DNA of 64,000 nt from Pseudomonadota bacterium (GTDB taxonomy: Bacteria > Desulfobacterota > Desulfovibrionia > Desulfovibrionales > Desulfovibrionaceae), in NCBI GenBank assembly GCA_023399375.1, contig JAEWPX010000173.1:1-64000 (forward strand), read 5' to 3'. The notes beneath the pieces are model-generated. The model worked only from the letters and a program-made list of their open reading frames with translations. It searched no databases and was not told where the DNA came from. This document shows positions 52,091 through 60,997 of the stretch, one piece after another. The position numbers were made by a program, and so were the translations under genes. The first letter of the stretch is position 1; every line of letters begins with the position of its first letter.

Positions 52091-52465
52091 TTACGTATCC
52101 TGTCGCCGGGCGAAACGCGGACAGACGCCGGCGCAGAGGGGCAGGGCCAGCAGGCAGAGATCCCCGGCGGCGTTCGCGCAATCCGGGAACGACGTCGTAT
52201 CACCGGGCGGACGCATCCGACAAGAGCCTTCCCGGGCCATGGCCGCCGGAAACCGGGCCTTCCAGGCCAGTCCGGCCTGCTCCTCGGTCATGCCCAGGTT
52301 CTCGGCGCGCAGGGCGAAATCGTCGAACGCCCGTCCCAGGCGCAACAGCACGACGCAATGGTGGCTTTCATCAAGCCCCGGGTTGCGCTGCTCCTCGTAC
52401 AGGCAGCGGCCGGAACGGTAGTACCGGCAGTCATGCCCCGGCAACCGGGTAATTCTGGCCGCCAT
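52091..52465 (-). CDS. Cysteine-rich small protein, unknown function
   Basis: A 124-residue protein with about nine cysteines: HDCRYYRSGRCLYEEQRNPG at the N-terminus, then HHCVV, GSCRM, and a late run PDCANAAGDLC and LCAGVCPRF. The spacing suggests metal or iron-sulfur binding, but no known cluster motif is complete. GGAGGA precedes the ATG at 52465. It is divergent from tatA and follows by 27 bases the unassigned gene's start. Confidence 0.65.
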   Translation of the reverse strand: MAARITRLPGHDCRYYRSGRCLYEEQRNPGLDESHHCVVLLRLGRAFDDFALRAENLGMTEEQAGLAWKARFPAAMAREGSCRMRPPGDTTSFPDCANAAGDLCLLALPLCAGVCPRFARRQDT

Positions 52466-52552
52466 TACGTGTCCTCCATGGCGACCGCCATTCCTTGACC
52501 TGCCATGGGGCCGCGTGTATAGCCTCGACCAACCCACTCGCGGAGGCAGCGC

Positions 52553-52747
52553 ATGTTTGGAATCGGATTCCCCGAGCTTATTATTATTTTGGTCATTGTG
52601 CTCATTATTTTCGGAGCGAACAAGCTTCCCGAGATCGGTGCCGGCATGGGCAAGGCGATCAAGAACTTCAAGAAGGCCACCAACGAGCCCGACGAGATCG
52701 ACGTGACGCCCGGCAAGCCCAAAGACGACGGCCCGGACAAGCAATAG
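52553..52747 (+). CDS. tatA: Twin-arginine translocase subunit TatA
   Basis: A 64-residue TatA: one membrane helix (about 6-22, GFPELIIILVIVLIIFG) followed by an amphipathic helix (NKLPEIGAGMGKAIKNFKKA) and a charged tail. TatA builds the pore for folded proteins, often iron-sulfur or molybdenum enzymes in sulfate reducers. No tatB or tatC is adjacent. A terminator follows at 52769-52800. Confidence 0.95.
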   Translation: MFGIGFPELIIILVIVLIIFGANKLPEIGAGMGKAIKNFKKATNEPDEIDVTPGKPKDDGPDKQ

Positions 52748-52768
52748 GCCCCCCCTCTACGATCGCAA

Positions 52769-52800
52769 GGCCCCGACGGAGCTTCCGCCGGGGCTTTTTT
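52769..52800 (+). terminator. Intrinsic terminator of tatA
   Basis: GGCCCCG-A-CGGA pairs with TCCG-C-CGGGGCT around a 3-base loop, followed by six U residues. It lies about 20 bases after the tatA stop. Confidence 0.9.
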
Positions 52801-52827
52801 CTTGCCTGACGCGTCTTCCCTCGAGGG

Positions 52828-53973
52828 TCATTGCGACGCGCCGCCCCGCAGTTGCGTCGCAGCCGCCAGCACGGCCCGGCCGAGCGCCTCGGCCAGGGCC
52901 TGGCGCTTTTCGGGCGCGGCCAGGACGCTGGCGTCGGCCGCATGGGACAAAAATCCCGCCTCCACCAGCACGGCCGGCGCATCGGCTTCGTCCAGAAGTC
53001 GGAACGGGCCCGTGCCCGCCCCGCGCACCGGCAAGGGCGAGCCCGCCGCCGCGGCTGCGGCCATGGTCCGGGCCGCACGCCCGGCCGCAAGGACTTGCGG
53101 CGTGCCGGCGGCGCGGCTGGCGGCAGCGAAAAAGGACTGTGCGCCCAGGCGTCCCGGCTGCATTTCAAGGCTTTCGTGGGCCGCATTTTCCACACGCGCC
53201 GCCGCGCCGGCCACGGCATCGGAAGGTTCGCGGGCAAAGGCGTAAAACGCCAACCCCGACGCGGCGGGCTCGGGCACGCGCGCGGCGTGGATGGAAACGA
53301 ACAGATCCGCGTCGTAGAAACCGGCCAGGGCCGCGCGGGCCCAGCCCGGCAGGGTCACGTCGGCCGTGCGGGTGAGGGCCACGCTCACGTCGTCGCCCTT
53401 GGCGGCGAGCACCCGGGCCAGGCGCAAGGCGATGTCGAGACTGACGTCCGCCTCGCGAAGCCCCGCCCCGGGCGCACCCGGATCGAGGCCGCCGTGCCCG
53501 GCGTCGATGCACACCCGAAACGGGCCTTCACGGCCGGCCCGCGGCCCCTTGGCCAGGAGCGCCTCGCGCTCGGCCCTGGCGTCGGCGGAGAGCGTCCGCG
53601 AACGCCCTGGCGGCGGAGTCGCGGACTTGCCGTCCTTGGCGGGCAGCGGAAACTGGCCGATGGTTTCGGCCATGATCCGCGACAGGGTGTCCTCGGGATT
53701 GAGGCGCACGGCCATGGTGAAATGCGCAAGCGCCTCGCGCGCGTCGCCGCGCTGGAGCCAGGCGCGTCCGAGCAGGGCCTGGACGCGGTCGTTGCGTGGG
53801 TCCTTGCCCTGGGCCTCCTTGAGCAGTGACAGAGCCTGATCGGTTTCGCCGCCGGTCAGGGCGGCCTGGGCCTCGCGTGCCAGTTCGTCGGCGCTCTCGG
53901 CCCGCACGAAGGGCGCGAAGGCGAGACAGCACGACAGGATCAGACAGAAAAACGCGGCAATGCGGCGGCTCAT
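52828..53973 (-). CDS. TPR-linked N-acetylmuramoyl-L-alanine amidase
   Basis: A 381-residue secreted amidase. The signal peptide (RRIAAFFCLILSCCLAFAPF) is followed by about two TPR-like repeats (30-95), then the Amidase_3 domain with zinc ligands H160 in CIDAGHGG, E174 and H229 in SIHAARV, and the catalytic Glu in VLVEAGFLSH. It cleaves the peptide stem from peptidoglycan, for division or remodelling. The ATG overlaps the miaA stop as ATGA. Confidence 0.92.
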   Translation of the reverse strand: MSRRIAAFFCLILSCCLAFAPFVRAESADELAREAQAALTGGETDQALSLLKEAQGKDPRNDRVQALLGRAWLQRGDAREALAHFTMAVRLNPEDTLSRIMAETIGQFPLPAKDGKSATPPPGRSRTLSADARAEREALLAKGPRAGREGPFRVCIDAGHGGLDPGAPGAGLREADVSLDIALRLARVLAAKGDDVSVALTRTADVTLPGWARAALAGFYDADLFVSIHAARVPEPAASGLAFYAFAREPSDAVAGAAARVENAAHESLEMQPGRLGAQSFFAAASRAAGTPQVLAAGRAARTMAAAAAAGSPLPVRGAGTGPFRLLDEADAPAVLVEAGFLSHAADASVLAAPEKRQALAEALGRAVLAAATQLRGGASQ

Positions 53974-54896
53974 GCCCCGCCCTCCCCGCGCCAGGCCGTC
54001 ACGGCGCGCATGATGCCGGCCGTGTCGTCCGGGGAAAACCAGCGCACGTTCGGCTCCTTGCGAAACCAGGTCAGCTGGCGCTTGGCATAGGCGCGCGTGC
54101 TCGTGAGCCAAGCGGCCTTGGCCGCTGCCAGGTCGCACGCGCCGCGCAGATGGGCGACGAGCTCCGGTCCGCCGATGCCCGAAAGTCCGGGCGCGTCGGC
54201 GGGGTAGCGCGCAAGCGCGGCGCGCACCTCTTCCACGGCCCCGTCCCGGGCCATGGCTTCGATGCGCGCGGCTAGGCGCGGCGTGAGCGCGTCCAGATCG
54301 GTTTCGAGGCCGATCTTGCGGACGTTCCAGGCGGGCGCGTCGGGATCGGGCTGCGTATGCCACCACGTGAGCGTGCGCCCCGTGGCCTTTTCGACTTCGA
54401 GCGCCCGGGTCACGCGCTGGCGGTCGGCCGGGGCGATGCGGGCGGCGGCCTCCGCATCGACAGCGGCCAGGCGCGCGTGCATGGCCGCCGGCCCCAGGGC
54501 GTCATAGTCCCGGGCCACGGCTTCGCGGATATCGGCCGCGACTGCGGGAATGGGCGCAAGGCCCCCGAGGATGGCCCGGAAATAAAGCCCCGTGCCGCCG
54601 ACCAGCAGCGGCAGCAGGCCGCGTTCGAGGACGGAGCGCACGACGAAGCGGGCCCGTTTGGCATAGCTTCCGGCCGTAACGGTATGGTCGATGGGCGTGT
54701 CGCCGTAGAGGAAATGCGGGCAGCGCGCCTGCTCCTCGGGCGTGGGCTGGGCCGTCAGCACGGCGAGCCCGGCGTAGACCTGCCGGGAATCGACGTTGAC
54801 CACCGCCCCGCCAAAGGCCTCGGCCAGGGCCAGGGCCGCCCCGGTCTTGCCCGTGCCCGTGGCCCCGAGCAGGCAGACAACCTTTGCGCCGGCCAT
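53970..54896 (-). CDS. miaA: tRNA dimethylallyltransferase
   Basis: A 308-residue MiaA that adds the isopentenyl group to A37 of tRNAs reading U-initial codons. The P-loop is GATGTGKT (11-18), with DSRQVY and GGTGLYF and the RRVTRALEV-type segment. The ATG at 54896 lies three bases before the coaD stop, so the two overlap. Its 3' end overlaps the amidase start. Confidence 0.96.
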   Translation of the reverse strand: MAGAKVVCLLGATGTGKTGAALALAEAFGGAVVNVDSRQVYAGLAVLTAQPTPEEQARCPHFLYGDTPIDHTVTAGSYAKRARFVVRSVLERGLLPLLVGGTGLYFRAILGGLAPIPAVAADIREAVARDYDALGPAAMHARLAAVDAEAAARIAPADRQRVTRALEVEKATGRTLTWWHTQPDPDAPAWNVRKIGLETDLDALTPRLAARIEAMARDGAVEEVRAALARYPADAPGLSGIGGPELVAHLRGACDLAAAKAAWLTSTRAYAKRQLTWFRKEPNVRWFSPDDTAGIMRAVTAWRGEGGA

Positions 54897-54898
54897 GC

Positions 54899-55414
54899 TC
54901 ACGCGCCCTTGTCCTCTCCGCCGAGGCCGAATTTTTCGAGCACCCGTTCGCGGACCAGCTCCGGGACCATGCCGCGGATCTCGCCGCCGTGCTTGGCCAC
55001 TTCCTTGACGATGGTGGAGCTGATGTAGAGCCACTGGTAGTCGGTCATGATAAAGACCGTCTCGATGCTGCGGTCGAGCTTGCGGTTCATGAGCGCCATC
55101 TGGAATTCGAACTCGAAGTCGGAGACGGCGCGCATGCCGCGCAGGATGACGTTGGCGCGGCGGTTCTTGACGTAGTTGACGAGCAGGCCCTGAAATCCCT
55201 CCACCATCACGCTCGCGTCCTGGTCGAAGACGTCCTCGGCGATGGCGACTCGTTCGTCGAGGCTGAAAAGGGGCGTTTTGTGGGAATCCCCGGCCACGGC
55301 CACTATGACCGAGCCGAACACCTTGGCCGCGCGGCGCACCAGGGAGACGTGGCCGTTGGTCAGGGGGTCGAAGGTGCCGGGGTAGACGGCGACGCAGTTT
55401 CGCATGGCGTCCAT
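54899..55414 (-). CDS. coaD: Phosphopantetheine adenylyltransferase
   Basis: A 171-residue CoaD, the penultimate step of coenzyme A synthesis. PGTFDPLTNGH near the N-terminus carries the nucleotidyltransferase TxGH-like site and ISSTIVKEVAKHGG the C-terminal site. The ATG at 55414 has GAGGA seven bases upstream; an internal ATG at 55405 is possible. Either start lies inside rsmD, giving an overlap of up to 55 bases. Confidence 0.93.
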   Translation of the reverse strand: MDAMRNCVAVYPGTFDPLTNGHVSLVRRAAKVFGSVIVAVAGDSHKTPLFSLDERVAIAEDVFDQDASVMVEGFQGLLVNYVKNRRANVILRGMRAVSDFEFEFQMALMNRKLDRSIETVFIMTDYQWLYISSTIVKEVAKHGGEIRGMVPELVRERVLEKFGLGGEDKGA

Positions 55415-55971
55415 AGAATGATCCTCGTTTGCCCGTAGGCGCGGTCGGTGACCACGGTGAGGGCGTCCGGCGCATCGGCCGGGTCGAACGCGGCAGCGGC
55501 CTCGATTTCCGCCGCGAGCACGCCGCCGGGCGCAAGGAGCCCGGCCGCGACGATGCCGGCGAGCGTCGGCGGCATGAGGCCGAAGCCGTACGGCGGGTCC
55601 ACGGCGATGAGGTCGAAGGGCCCCCCGCCGCCAAGGCGCGGCAAGGCCCTGGCCACATCGGCCTCGACCACCCTGGCCTCGGCCGGCGTAAGCCCGAGCG
55701 TGCGCAGGTTTTCCCGCAGCAGCTTCGCCACGGCGGGATTTTTTTCCACGAAAACGCATTCCCCGGCCCCGCGCGAAATGGCCTCAATGCCGACGCTGCC
55801 CGCGCCAGCGAAGAGGTCGAGCACGCGCGCGCCCGGGGCAAGGGCCTGCCGTGCGGCCAGCATGGAAAAAAGGGCCTCGCGCACGCGGCCCGTGGCCGGG
55901 CGCAGCCCGGCCGCTTCCATGACCTTGATGCGCCGGCCGCCGAAGCGGCCGGCGATGACGCGCATGCTCAT
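55360..55971 (-). CDS. rsmD: 16S rRNA m2G966 methyltransferase RsmD
   Basis: A 203-residue RsmD. Motif I is LDLFAGAGSVGIEA (51-64) and the catalytic motif is DPPYGFG (about 124). The start at 55971 was chosen because it overlaps the acyltransferase stop as ATGA. Its last 18 codons overlap the coaD gene; the sequence there no longer looks like RsmD, so the tail may be tolerated for translational coupling. Confidence 0.92.
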   Translation of the reverse strand: MSMRVIAGRFGGRRIKVMEAAGLRPATGRVREALFSMLAARQALAPGARVLDLFAGAGSVGIEAISRGAGECVFVEKNPAVAKLLRENLRTLGLTPAEARVVEADVARALPRLGGGGPFDLIAVDPPYGFGLMPPTLAGIVAAGLLAPGGVLAAEIEAAAAFDPADAPDALTVVTDRAYGQTRIILWTPCETASPSTPAPSTP

Positions 55972-57029
55972 CGTTTCCGCGACCCCGTGGCCACGGCGTA
56001 GACGGCCGGCGCGTAGCGCATAAGGAGCAGCCCCAGGCCCGTGCACAAGGCAAAAGTGACCGCAATGAGCAGCGCCATGTAGCCAATGCCGACCCAGGTC
56101 CCGGACGTGGGATGAAAGAGGAAGCGCGTCCCGTAGATGAGGTAGGAGAGCACCGGCTCGTGGGTGAGATACACGAAAAACGAGACCCCGGACAGCCCGA
56201 GCAGGAATTTGGACCGGCCAAGCCAGGGATAGCCGGTGAGCAGCCACAGGGCGAGCGTGCCGAAGATCATGTCGTGACGGTAGAACATATGGTAATACGG
56301 CGGATAGCCCTTGAAGTACTCCACCCAGCTGACCGCGGCGAGGGCGGCAAGGCCGAGCAGCAAGCCAAGCCATGTATAGCGCCGCGCCGCGTCGAGGTCG
56401 GCCCCGGTGCGGGCGAGCATGCCGCCCGTGTAAAAAAAGAATGCGCCGCTCAGTTCCACCGCGAGCCCTTCCTGGGGCACGAACATCCACACGGCCCAGA
56501 AAAGGAGAACACCAAGCCGCGGGATCTCCTTGATCACGAAGAAAAAAACCGGGGCCAACAGGAAATAGACGTAAATGTCGCGCAGGAACCACAAGGGATA
56601 GACCGCCGGAAAGCGGTAGACGCCAAGCAGGTATTTCAGGATGCCGTCCGCGCGCAGACCGTTGATGTCGCCCATGTAAGGGGCTTTGTTGAAAATGAGA
56701 ATAAGCGCGATGGTGATGGCGTTAAAAAGCAGATACGGGAAAAGGATGGTGCGCGTTTTCTTGAGCGCCATCTTGCGGTAGGCGTCCAGGGTCGGCTTGT
56801 AGGTGAGGTAAAAGAGATAGCCGGAGATGAAAAAGAAGACCGGCACGCACAGGCGGAAGATGTTGTGGTTGACGACGATGAGCACGGCGCGCAACGCGTC
56901 GGGAATCTCTTTGTAATAGGCCTGCAGGCCTTTCTCGGCATGGACGCCGATGACAAAGATGACGAGAAGCGTGCGCAGCACGTCGAAACGCTTGGATATA
57001 TCCGGCGAAACCAGAGTACGGGTGGACAT
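55968..57029 (-). CDS. Acyltransferase 3 family membrane protein
   Basis: A 353-residue protein with about ten membrane helices of the acyltransferase 3 family (DVLRTLLVIFVIGVHAE, PVFFFISGYLF, LWFLRDIYVYFL and a late SFFVYLTHEP). Members O-acetylate surface glycans or peptidoglycan; the substrate here is unknown. It leads the run rsmD, coaD, miaA, amidase by short overlaps. The EF-G-like gene ends 17 bases upstream. Confidence 0.88.
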   Translation of the reverse strand: MSTRTLVSPDISKRFDVLRTLLVIFVIGVHAEKGLQAYYKEIPDALRAVLIVVNHNIFRLCVPVFFFISGYLFYLTYKPTLDAYRKMALKKTRTILFPYLLFNAITIALILIFNKAPYMGDINGLRADGILKYLLGVYRFPAVYPLWFLRDIYVYFLLAPVFFFVIKEIPRLGVLLFWAVWMFVPQEGLAVELSGAFFFYTGGMLARTGADLDAARRYTWLGLLLGLAALAAVSWVEYFKGYPPYYHMFYRHDMIFGTLALWLLTGYPWLGRSKFLLGLSGVSFFVYLTHEPVLSYLIYGTRFLFHPTSGTWVGIGYMALLIAVTFALCTGLGLLLMRYAPAVYAVATGSRKR

Positions 57030-57046
57030 GGGCGGTGGTGTCGGAG

Positions 57047-59098
57047 CTACTGCAACAGGTCGAATTTGGAAAAACGCATGGTGAGCCCGGCGCGACCCTG
57101 GGTGGCCGAACGCAGGTCCGTGGAAAAACCGAACATCTGGCGCAACGGCGCAAGCGCCGTGACGTTTTTATGCCCGCCCCGGTCGGTCATGTTTTCGATC
57201 TTGGCCCCTTTCGCGCCCAAAAGGCCGGCCACGTCGCCGACAAAAGCGTCGGGTACGCCGATTTCGAGCTCCATGATCGGTTCGAGCAGCGCAGGCCTGG
57301 CCGCGGCCAGGGCGTTTTTGAGCGCAAGCGACGCGGCCATGCGGCAGCCCACGGCCGAGGTTTTGCCCTCGGCCGGGAAAATTCCGGTCACGCGCACGCG
57401 CACGTCCTGCACCGGGTAGCCCTTGACCGGGCCGCTTTGCAGGCCGTCCTCCAGGCCTTCGGCAATGGCGTCGAGCCAGGGACGCGGATACTGGGCGCTG
57501 TCCACGGCGAAAGCGATGTCGCGCCCGGCCTCGCGGGGCAGCGGCGCGACGGAAAGCGACACCTTGCCGTGGTGGATGCGGTCGCCGAGCTCGCGGTCGA
57601 ACTCGCCCTCCCCGGCCGCCTCGGCCGTGACCGTCTCCTGGTAGACCACCTGCGGTTTGCCCGCACGCGGCGACACGCCGTATTCGCGGCGCGCCCGTTC
57701 GAGGACCACGTCGAGGTGCAGTTCGCCCATGCCGGACAGGATCATCTGGTCGGTGTCGGCGTCGGTGACCAGGGTCAGGGTGGGGTCTTCCTGGAGCAAC
57801 TTGTCCAGGACTTCCTTGAGCTTGTCCGATTCCTCGGCGTTTCGCGGCTCGAGCGCCAGGCTGATGACCGGCTTGTACGCGGCGATGGCCTCGAGCACGA
57901 TGGGGTCAGCCTTCTCGCACAGCGTGTCGCCCGTGACCGCGTAGCGCAGGCCCGAAACGGCCACGATCTCACCCGGGCCGGCGATCTCGGCCTTTTCGCG
58001 GTGTCCGGCGTGCAGGCGGAAAAGCCTTGCCGGGCGCTCCGCGGCGTCGCGCGTGGCGTTGTAAATGTCCTTGCCGGCCTCCAGGCGGCCGGAATAGACG
58101 CGCACGAAAACCTGTTTGCGCCCGGTTTCCATGCTGACCTTGAAGACCAGGGCGGCAAGGGGCGCGGCAGGGTCGGGTTCGAAACGCTTTTCCTCTTTTG
58201 TCTTGGGGTCGAGCCCCACCACCGCGCCTCGGTCGAGAGGGCTCGGCAGGAAGGCCAGCACGCCGTCGAGCAGGGGCTGAACGCCGATGTTCTTGAGCGC
58301 CGAGGCGGCGTAGACCGGCACGGCGGCATGGCTCAGCGTGGCGGCGCGCAACCCGGCGACCAGCTGCGCCGTGTCGATGTCCCCGCCGCCGAGATAGGCC
58401 TCCATGAGCGCTTCGTCGAATTCACACGCCGTTTCCACGAGCTTTTCGCGCCAGGGCGCGGCAGCGGCGGCTTCGTCGTCGGTCAATGTGCGGTGCGTCA
58501 CCACCTCGCCCTGGGTCGCCTGGTCGAAATCCAGCCGTTCCATGGCGATGAGGTCGATGACGGCGGCAAAATCCGCGCCCTGGCCCACGGGAATGGTCAC
58601 GGGCACGGGATTGGCCCCGAGCTTGTCGCGCATGGCGGCGAGTGCCCCTTCGAAATCCGCGCCCAGGCGGTCGAGCTTGTTGACGCAGGCGAGCTTGGGT
58701 ACGCCATAAGCCACGGACTGCCGCCAGACCGTCTCGGATTGCGGCTCGACCCCGGCCACGGCGCAAAAGACGCCGACGACACCGTCCAGCACGCGCAGCG
58801 ACCGTTCGACCTCGATGGTGAAGTCCACGTGCCCGGGGGTGTCGATGATGTTGACGGGGTGGTCCTTCCAGACGCACGTGGTGCAGGCCGAGGTGATGGT
58901 GATGCCGCGCTCCTGCTCCTCGGGCATGAAATCCATGGTGGCCGTGCCGTCGTGCACTTCGCCCATGCGGTGGATGCGGCCGGTGTAATAGAGGATGCGC
59001 TCGGTCAGCGTGGTCTTGCCGGCGTCGATGTGGGCGATGATGCCGATATTGCGAAGGCTGTGGAGCCTGCTTTTGCCGGCTCCTTTTTTGGCGCTCAT
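57047..59098 (-). CDS. fusA2: Elongation factor G paralogue
   Basis: A 683-residue EF-G-type GTPase, of the EF-G2 group judging from differences from canonical FusA (for example NKLDRLGADF in place of NKMDRVGADF) and the shorter length. G1 is AHIDAGKTTLT, G3 DTPGHVDFTIE. Such paralogues may act in ribosome recycling or under stress; a second, canonical fusA should exist elsewhere. GGAG precedes the ATG at 59098; the longer frame upstream is spurious. It precedes the acyltransferase gene by 17 bases. Confidence 0.88.
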   Translation of the reverse strand: MSAKKGAGKSRLHSLRNIGIIAHIDAGKTTLTERILYYTGRIHRMGEVHDGTATMDFMPEEQERGITITSACTTCVWKDHPVNIIDTPGHVDFTIEVERSLRVLDGVVGVFCAVAGVEPQSETVWRQSVAYGVPKLACVNKLDRLGADFEGALAAMRDKLGANPVPVTIPVGQGADFAAVIDLIAMERLDFDQATQGEVVTHRTLTDDEAAAAAPWREKLVETACEFDEALMEAYLGGGDIDTAQLVAGLRAATLSHAAVPVYAASALKNIGVQPLLDGVLAFLPSPLDRGAVVGLDPKTKEEKRFEPDPAAPLAALVFKVSMETGRKQVFVRVYSGRLEAGKDIYNATRDAAERPARLFRLHAGHREKAEIAGPGEIVAVSGLRYAVTGDTLCEKADPIVLEAIAAYKPVISLALEPRNAEESDKLKEVLDKLLQEDPTLTLVTDADTDQMILSGMGELHLDVVLERARREYGVSPRAGKPQVVYQETVTAEAAGEGEFDRELGDRIHHGKVSLSVAPLPREAGRDIAFAVDSAQYPRPWLDAIAEGLEDGLQSGPVKGYPVQDVRVRVTGIFPAEGKTSAVGCRMAASLALKNALAAARPALLEPIMELEIGVPDAFVGDVAGLLGAKGAKIENMTDRGGHKNVTALAPLRQMFGFSTDLRSATQGRAGLTMRFSKFDLLQ

Positions 59099-59129
59099 AA
59101 ACGCTCCGTGGCTTTGGTCGCGGATCGGA

Positions 59130-60005
59130 TCAGGCGACGTCGTCCTGGCGCGCGGCGGCGATGCGCACGCGCCGGAAGGCCTCGGGCGGTAGTTGCGGCC
59201 AAAGCCAGAAGGTTTCCCGACCGGGCCCCAGGCGCAGGGACGCCGCTTCCGCGAAAGCCGGGTCCGCCCCGTCGTCGACGTAAACGGCATCATACTCCGA
59301 AATCGCGTCTTTAGCCAGGGTGGCGGGCGCATCGCCCGCAAGCGACGCGGCGTCGACGAGCTCGAGGTCGGGCTGGGCAAAGGCCAGGGCTTCACGGTCG
59401 AGGCGCCCTTCCGGGCCGTCGGCCACGAGCGCCCTGCCGCGCGTCACGGCATCGTGTCGGGCGATCCCGGGGCAGGCCGCAAGGGCCGGGCGCGGCGCGC
59501 CGTCGAGGAGCACGAGCGCACCGGAGCCTTGCGCGGCAAGCTGCGGCCATACGCCGGCCAGGGCGCGCGGCCCCAGGCGGCAGGCCGTCTCCACGCCGCA
59601 AAGCTCCAGGGCGACCAGCAACTCCTGGGGCCAGGCTCCGCCCACGTGCACGGCCGCAACCTCGGGCACGCGCGCGCACAGGGCCGGCAGCACGGCGGCG
59701 ACCAGGCGCGCCGGCGAAGCAAAGCGCGGTCCGCAGACGATGACGGCGAAATCGAGGGGCGTATCCGAGCGGGTCAGGACGAGGTCGTGGCCAAGGGCCG
59801 CTTCGTTGCGGCGCAGTCGCGGCATGGGGCCGCCGCAGGCGGCGAAGACGGCGGCGATGCCCGTCTTGATGCGGGCCCGATCCAGGTCGGGCACGCGTGC
59901 GTAGGCCCTGGCGAAGGCTGCGTCGCCGACCTTCCCCCGCTCCATGGCCGGCGGCCAGAAGGAGGGAACGGTCTCGGCGGCGGTGTCGTCCGTTTCGGTA
60001 CGCAT
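59130..60005 (-). CDS. Conserved protein, faint HisD-like pattern
   Basis: A 291-residue soluble protein. A central stretch (about 85-165, with ARLVAAVLPALCARVPEVAAVHVG and ALELCGVETACRLGPRALAG) vaguely recalls the Rossmann part of histidinol dehydrogenase, but the zinc and catalytic residues of that enzyme are not seen, and I do not assign it. It lies between bamD and the EF-G paralogue, probably cotranscribed. Confidence 0.55.
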   Translation of the reverse strand: MRTETDDTAAETVPSFWPPAMERGKVGDAAFARAYARVPDLDRARIKTGIAAVFAACGGPMPRLRRNEAALGHDLVLTRSDTPLDFAVIVCGPRFASPARLVAAVLPALCARVPEVAAVHVGGAWPQELLVALELCGVETACRLGPRALAGVWPQLAAQGSGALVLLDGAPRPALAACPGIARHDAVTRGRALVADGPEGRLDREALAFAQPDLELVDAASLAGDAPATLAKDAISEYDAVYVDDGADPAFAEAASLRLGPGRETFWLWPQLPPEAFRRVRIAAARQDDVA

Positions 60006-60057
60006 GACGGGCGGATAAGAAAGCGCGGGGCGGGTTGCGCCGCCCCGCGCCGGATGG

Positions 60058-60795
60058 TTACAGCCAGCGTTTGGCCCAGTTGTGCCAGCTGCCTTCGATC
60101 TTGCGCCGCTCGGCCTCGGTCAGGGTCTTCTGGTACTCGAGGTAGGAGAGTTCGGCGCGCAGCTTGGCGTAATCCAGAACCTCTTCGAGGTCCTTGAAGT
60201 TCTCGGCCGTGTACATGTAGCGCTTCCAGGCCGCGCCGAACTGGTCCGTGCGCCAGTAGAAATCGGCCACGAACAGTTCATGCTCGGCCATGCGCTTGCG
60301 GCAGCGCCGGATGTACTCGGCGGCTTCCTTGCCGTAGTCGGTGTCCGGGAAGGTCTGCTGGAGCAGGTAGAAGTACTGGAGCGCTTCCTGGAGGTTGCCT
60401 TGCGGCATGTCGATGGATTCGGAGCGTTTGAAGTTGGAGACGCCGATCTGGTACAGGACGTAGGGAATCTCTTCGCTGCGCGGATGCACGGATTCGAATT
60501 CCTTGTACGTTTCGGCGGCCGGGCCGTAATCCTCGGTCAGGAAATAGGCGTCGGCCAGGGCGATGGTGCCCATGGGCGTGTAGGGACTGAACGGATAGCG
60601 GTCCTTGAGTTTGATGAAATAACCGATGGCCCCGTAGTAATCCTTTTGCGACATGGCGTCGCGCCCGGCTTCGTAGAGCTCCTGGGCGGTGTCCTCGGGC
60701 GGCGGCAGAAAATAATAATCCATGAGTCCGGCGCAACCGCCGAGAAAGAGCAGCAGGAAGGACAAAGGCAAAAAGCGGCGCATCATCGCGTTCAT
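60058..60795 (-). CDS. bamD: Outer-membrane assembly lipoprotein BamD
   Basis: A 245-residue lipoprotein with lipobox FLGGC (C21). The mature part holds about five TPR units (AQELYEAGRDAMSQKDYYGAI, then FPDTDYGKEAAEYIRRC), as in BamD, which works with BamA to insert outer-membrane proteins. AGGA precedes the ATG at 60795. The gene probably leads the run through the 59130 and fusA2 genes. Confidence 0.92.
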   Translation of the reverse strand: MNAMMRRFLPLSFLLLFLGGCAGLMDYYFLPPPEDTAQELYEAGRDAMSQKDYYGAIGYFIKLKDRYPFSPYTPMGTIALADAYFLTEDYGPAAETYKEFESVHPRSEEIPYVLYQIGVSNFKRSESIDMPQGNLQEALQYFYLLQQTFPDTDYGKEAAEYIRRCRKRMAEHELFVADFYWRTDQFGAAWKRYMYTAENFKDLEEVLDYAKLRAELSYLEYQKTLTEAERRKIEGSWHNWAKRWL

Positions 60796-60923
60796 GGCAT
60801 GATCCTGGATATGGCCCGGTTCGCCGGGCGGCATGCGTCGGACGCGGCGCCGCCGAAGGGCAACGGCCGGTCAGGCGTTTTGATGCGCGTCCTCTTATCA
60901 GATGGGGTTTGCGCGCACAATGG

Positions 60924-60943
60924 AAAAAACCGAACCCGTCCGG
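60924..60943 (-). terminator. Intrinsic terminator of trxB
   Basis: On the minus strand CCGGA-CGGG-TTCGG (one G-U pair) is followed by six U residues, about 55 bases after the trxB stop. Confidence 0.7.
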
Positions 60944-60997
60944 CCGCCTCGCGAGACGCATGACGCATGGCGAGAAAGGGGACGGGTCCGGCCGTCG

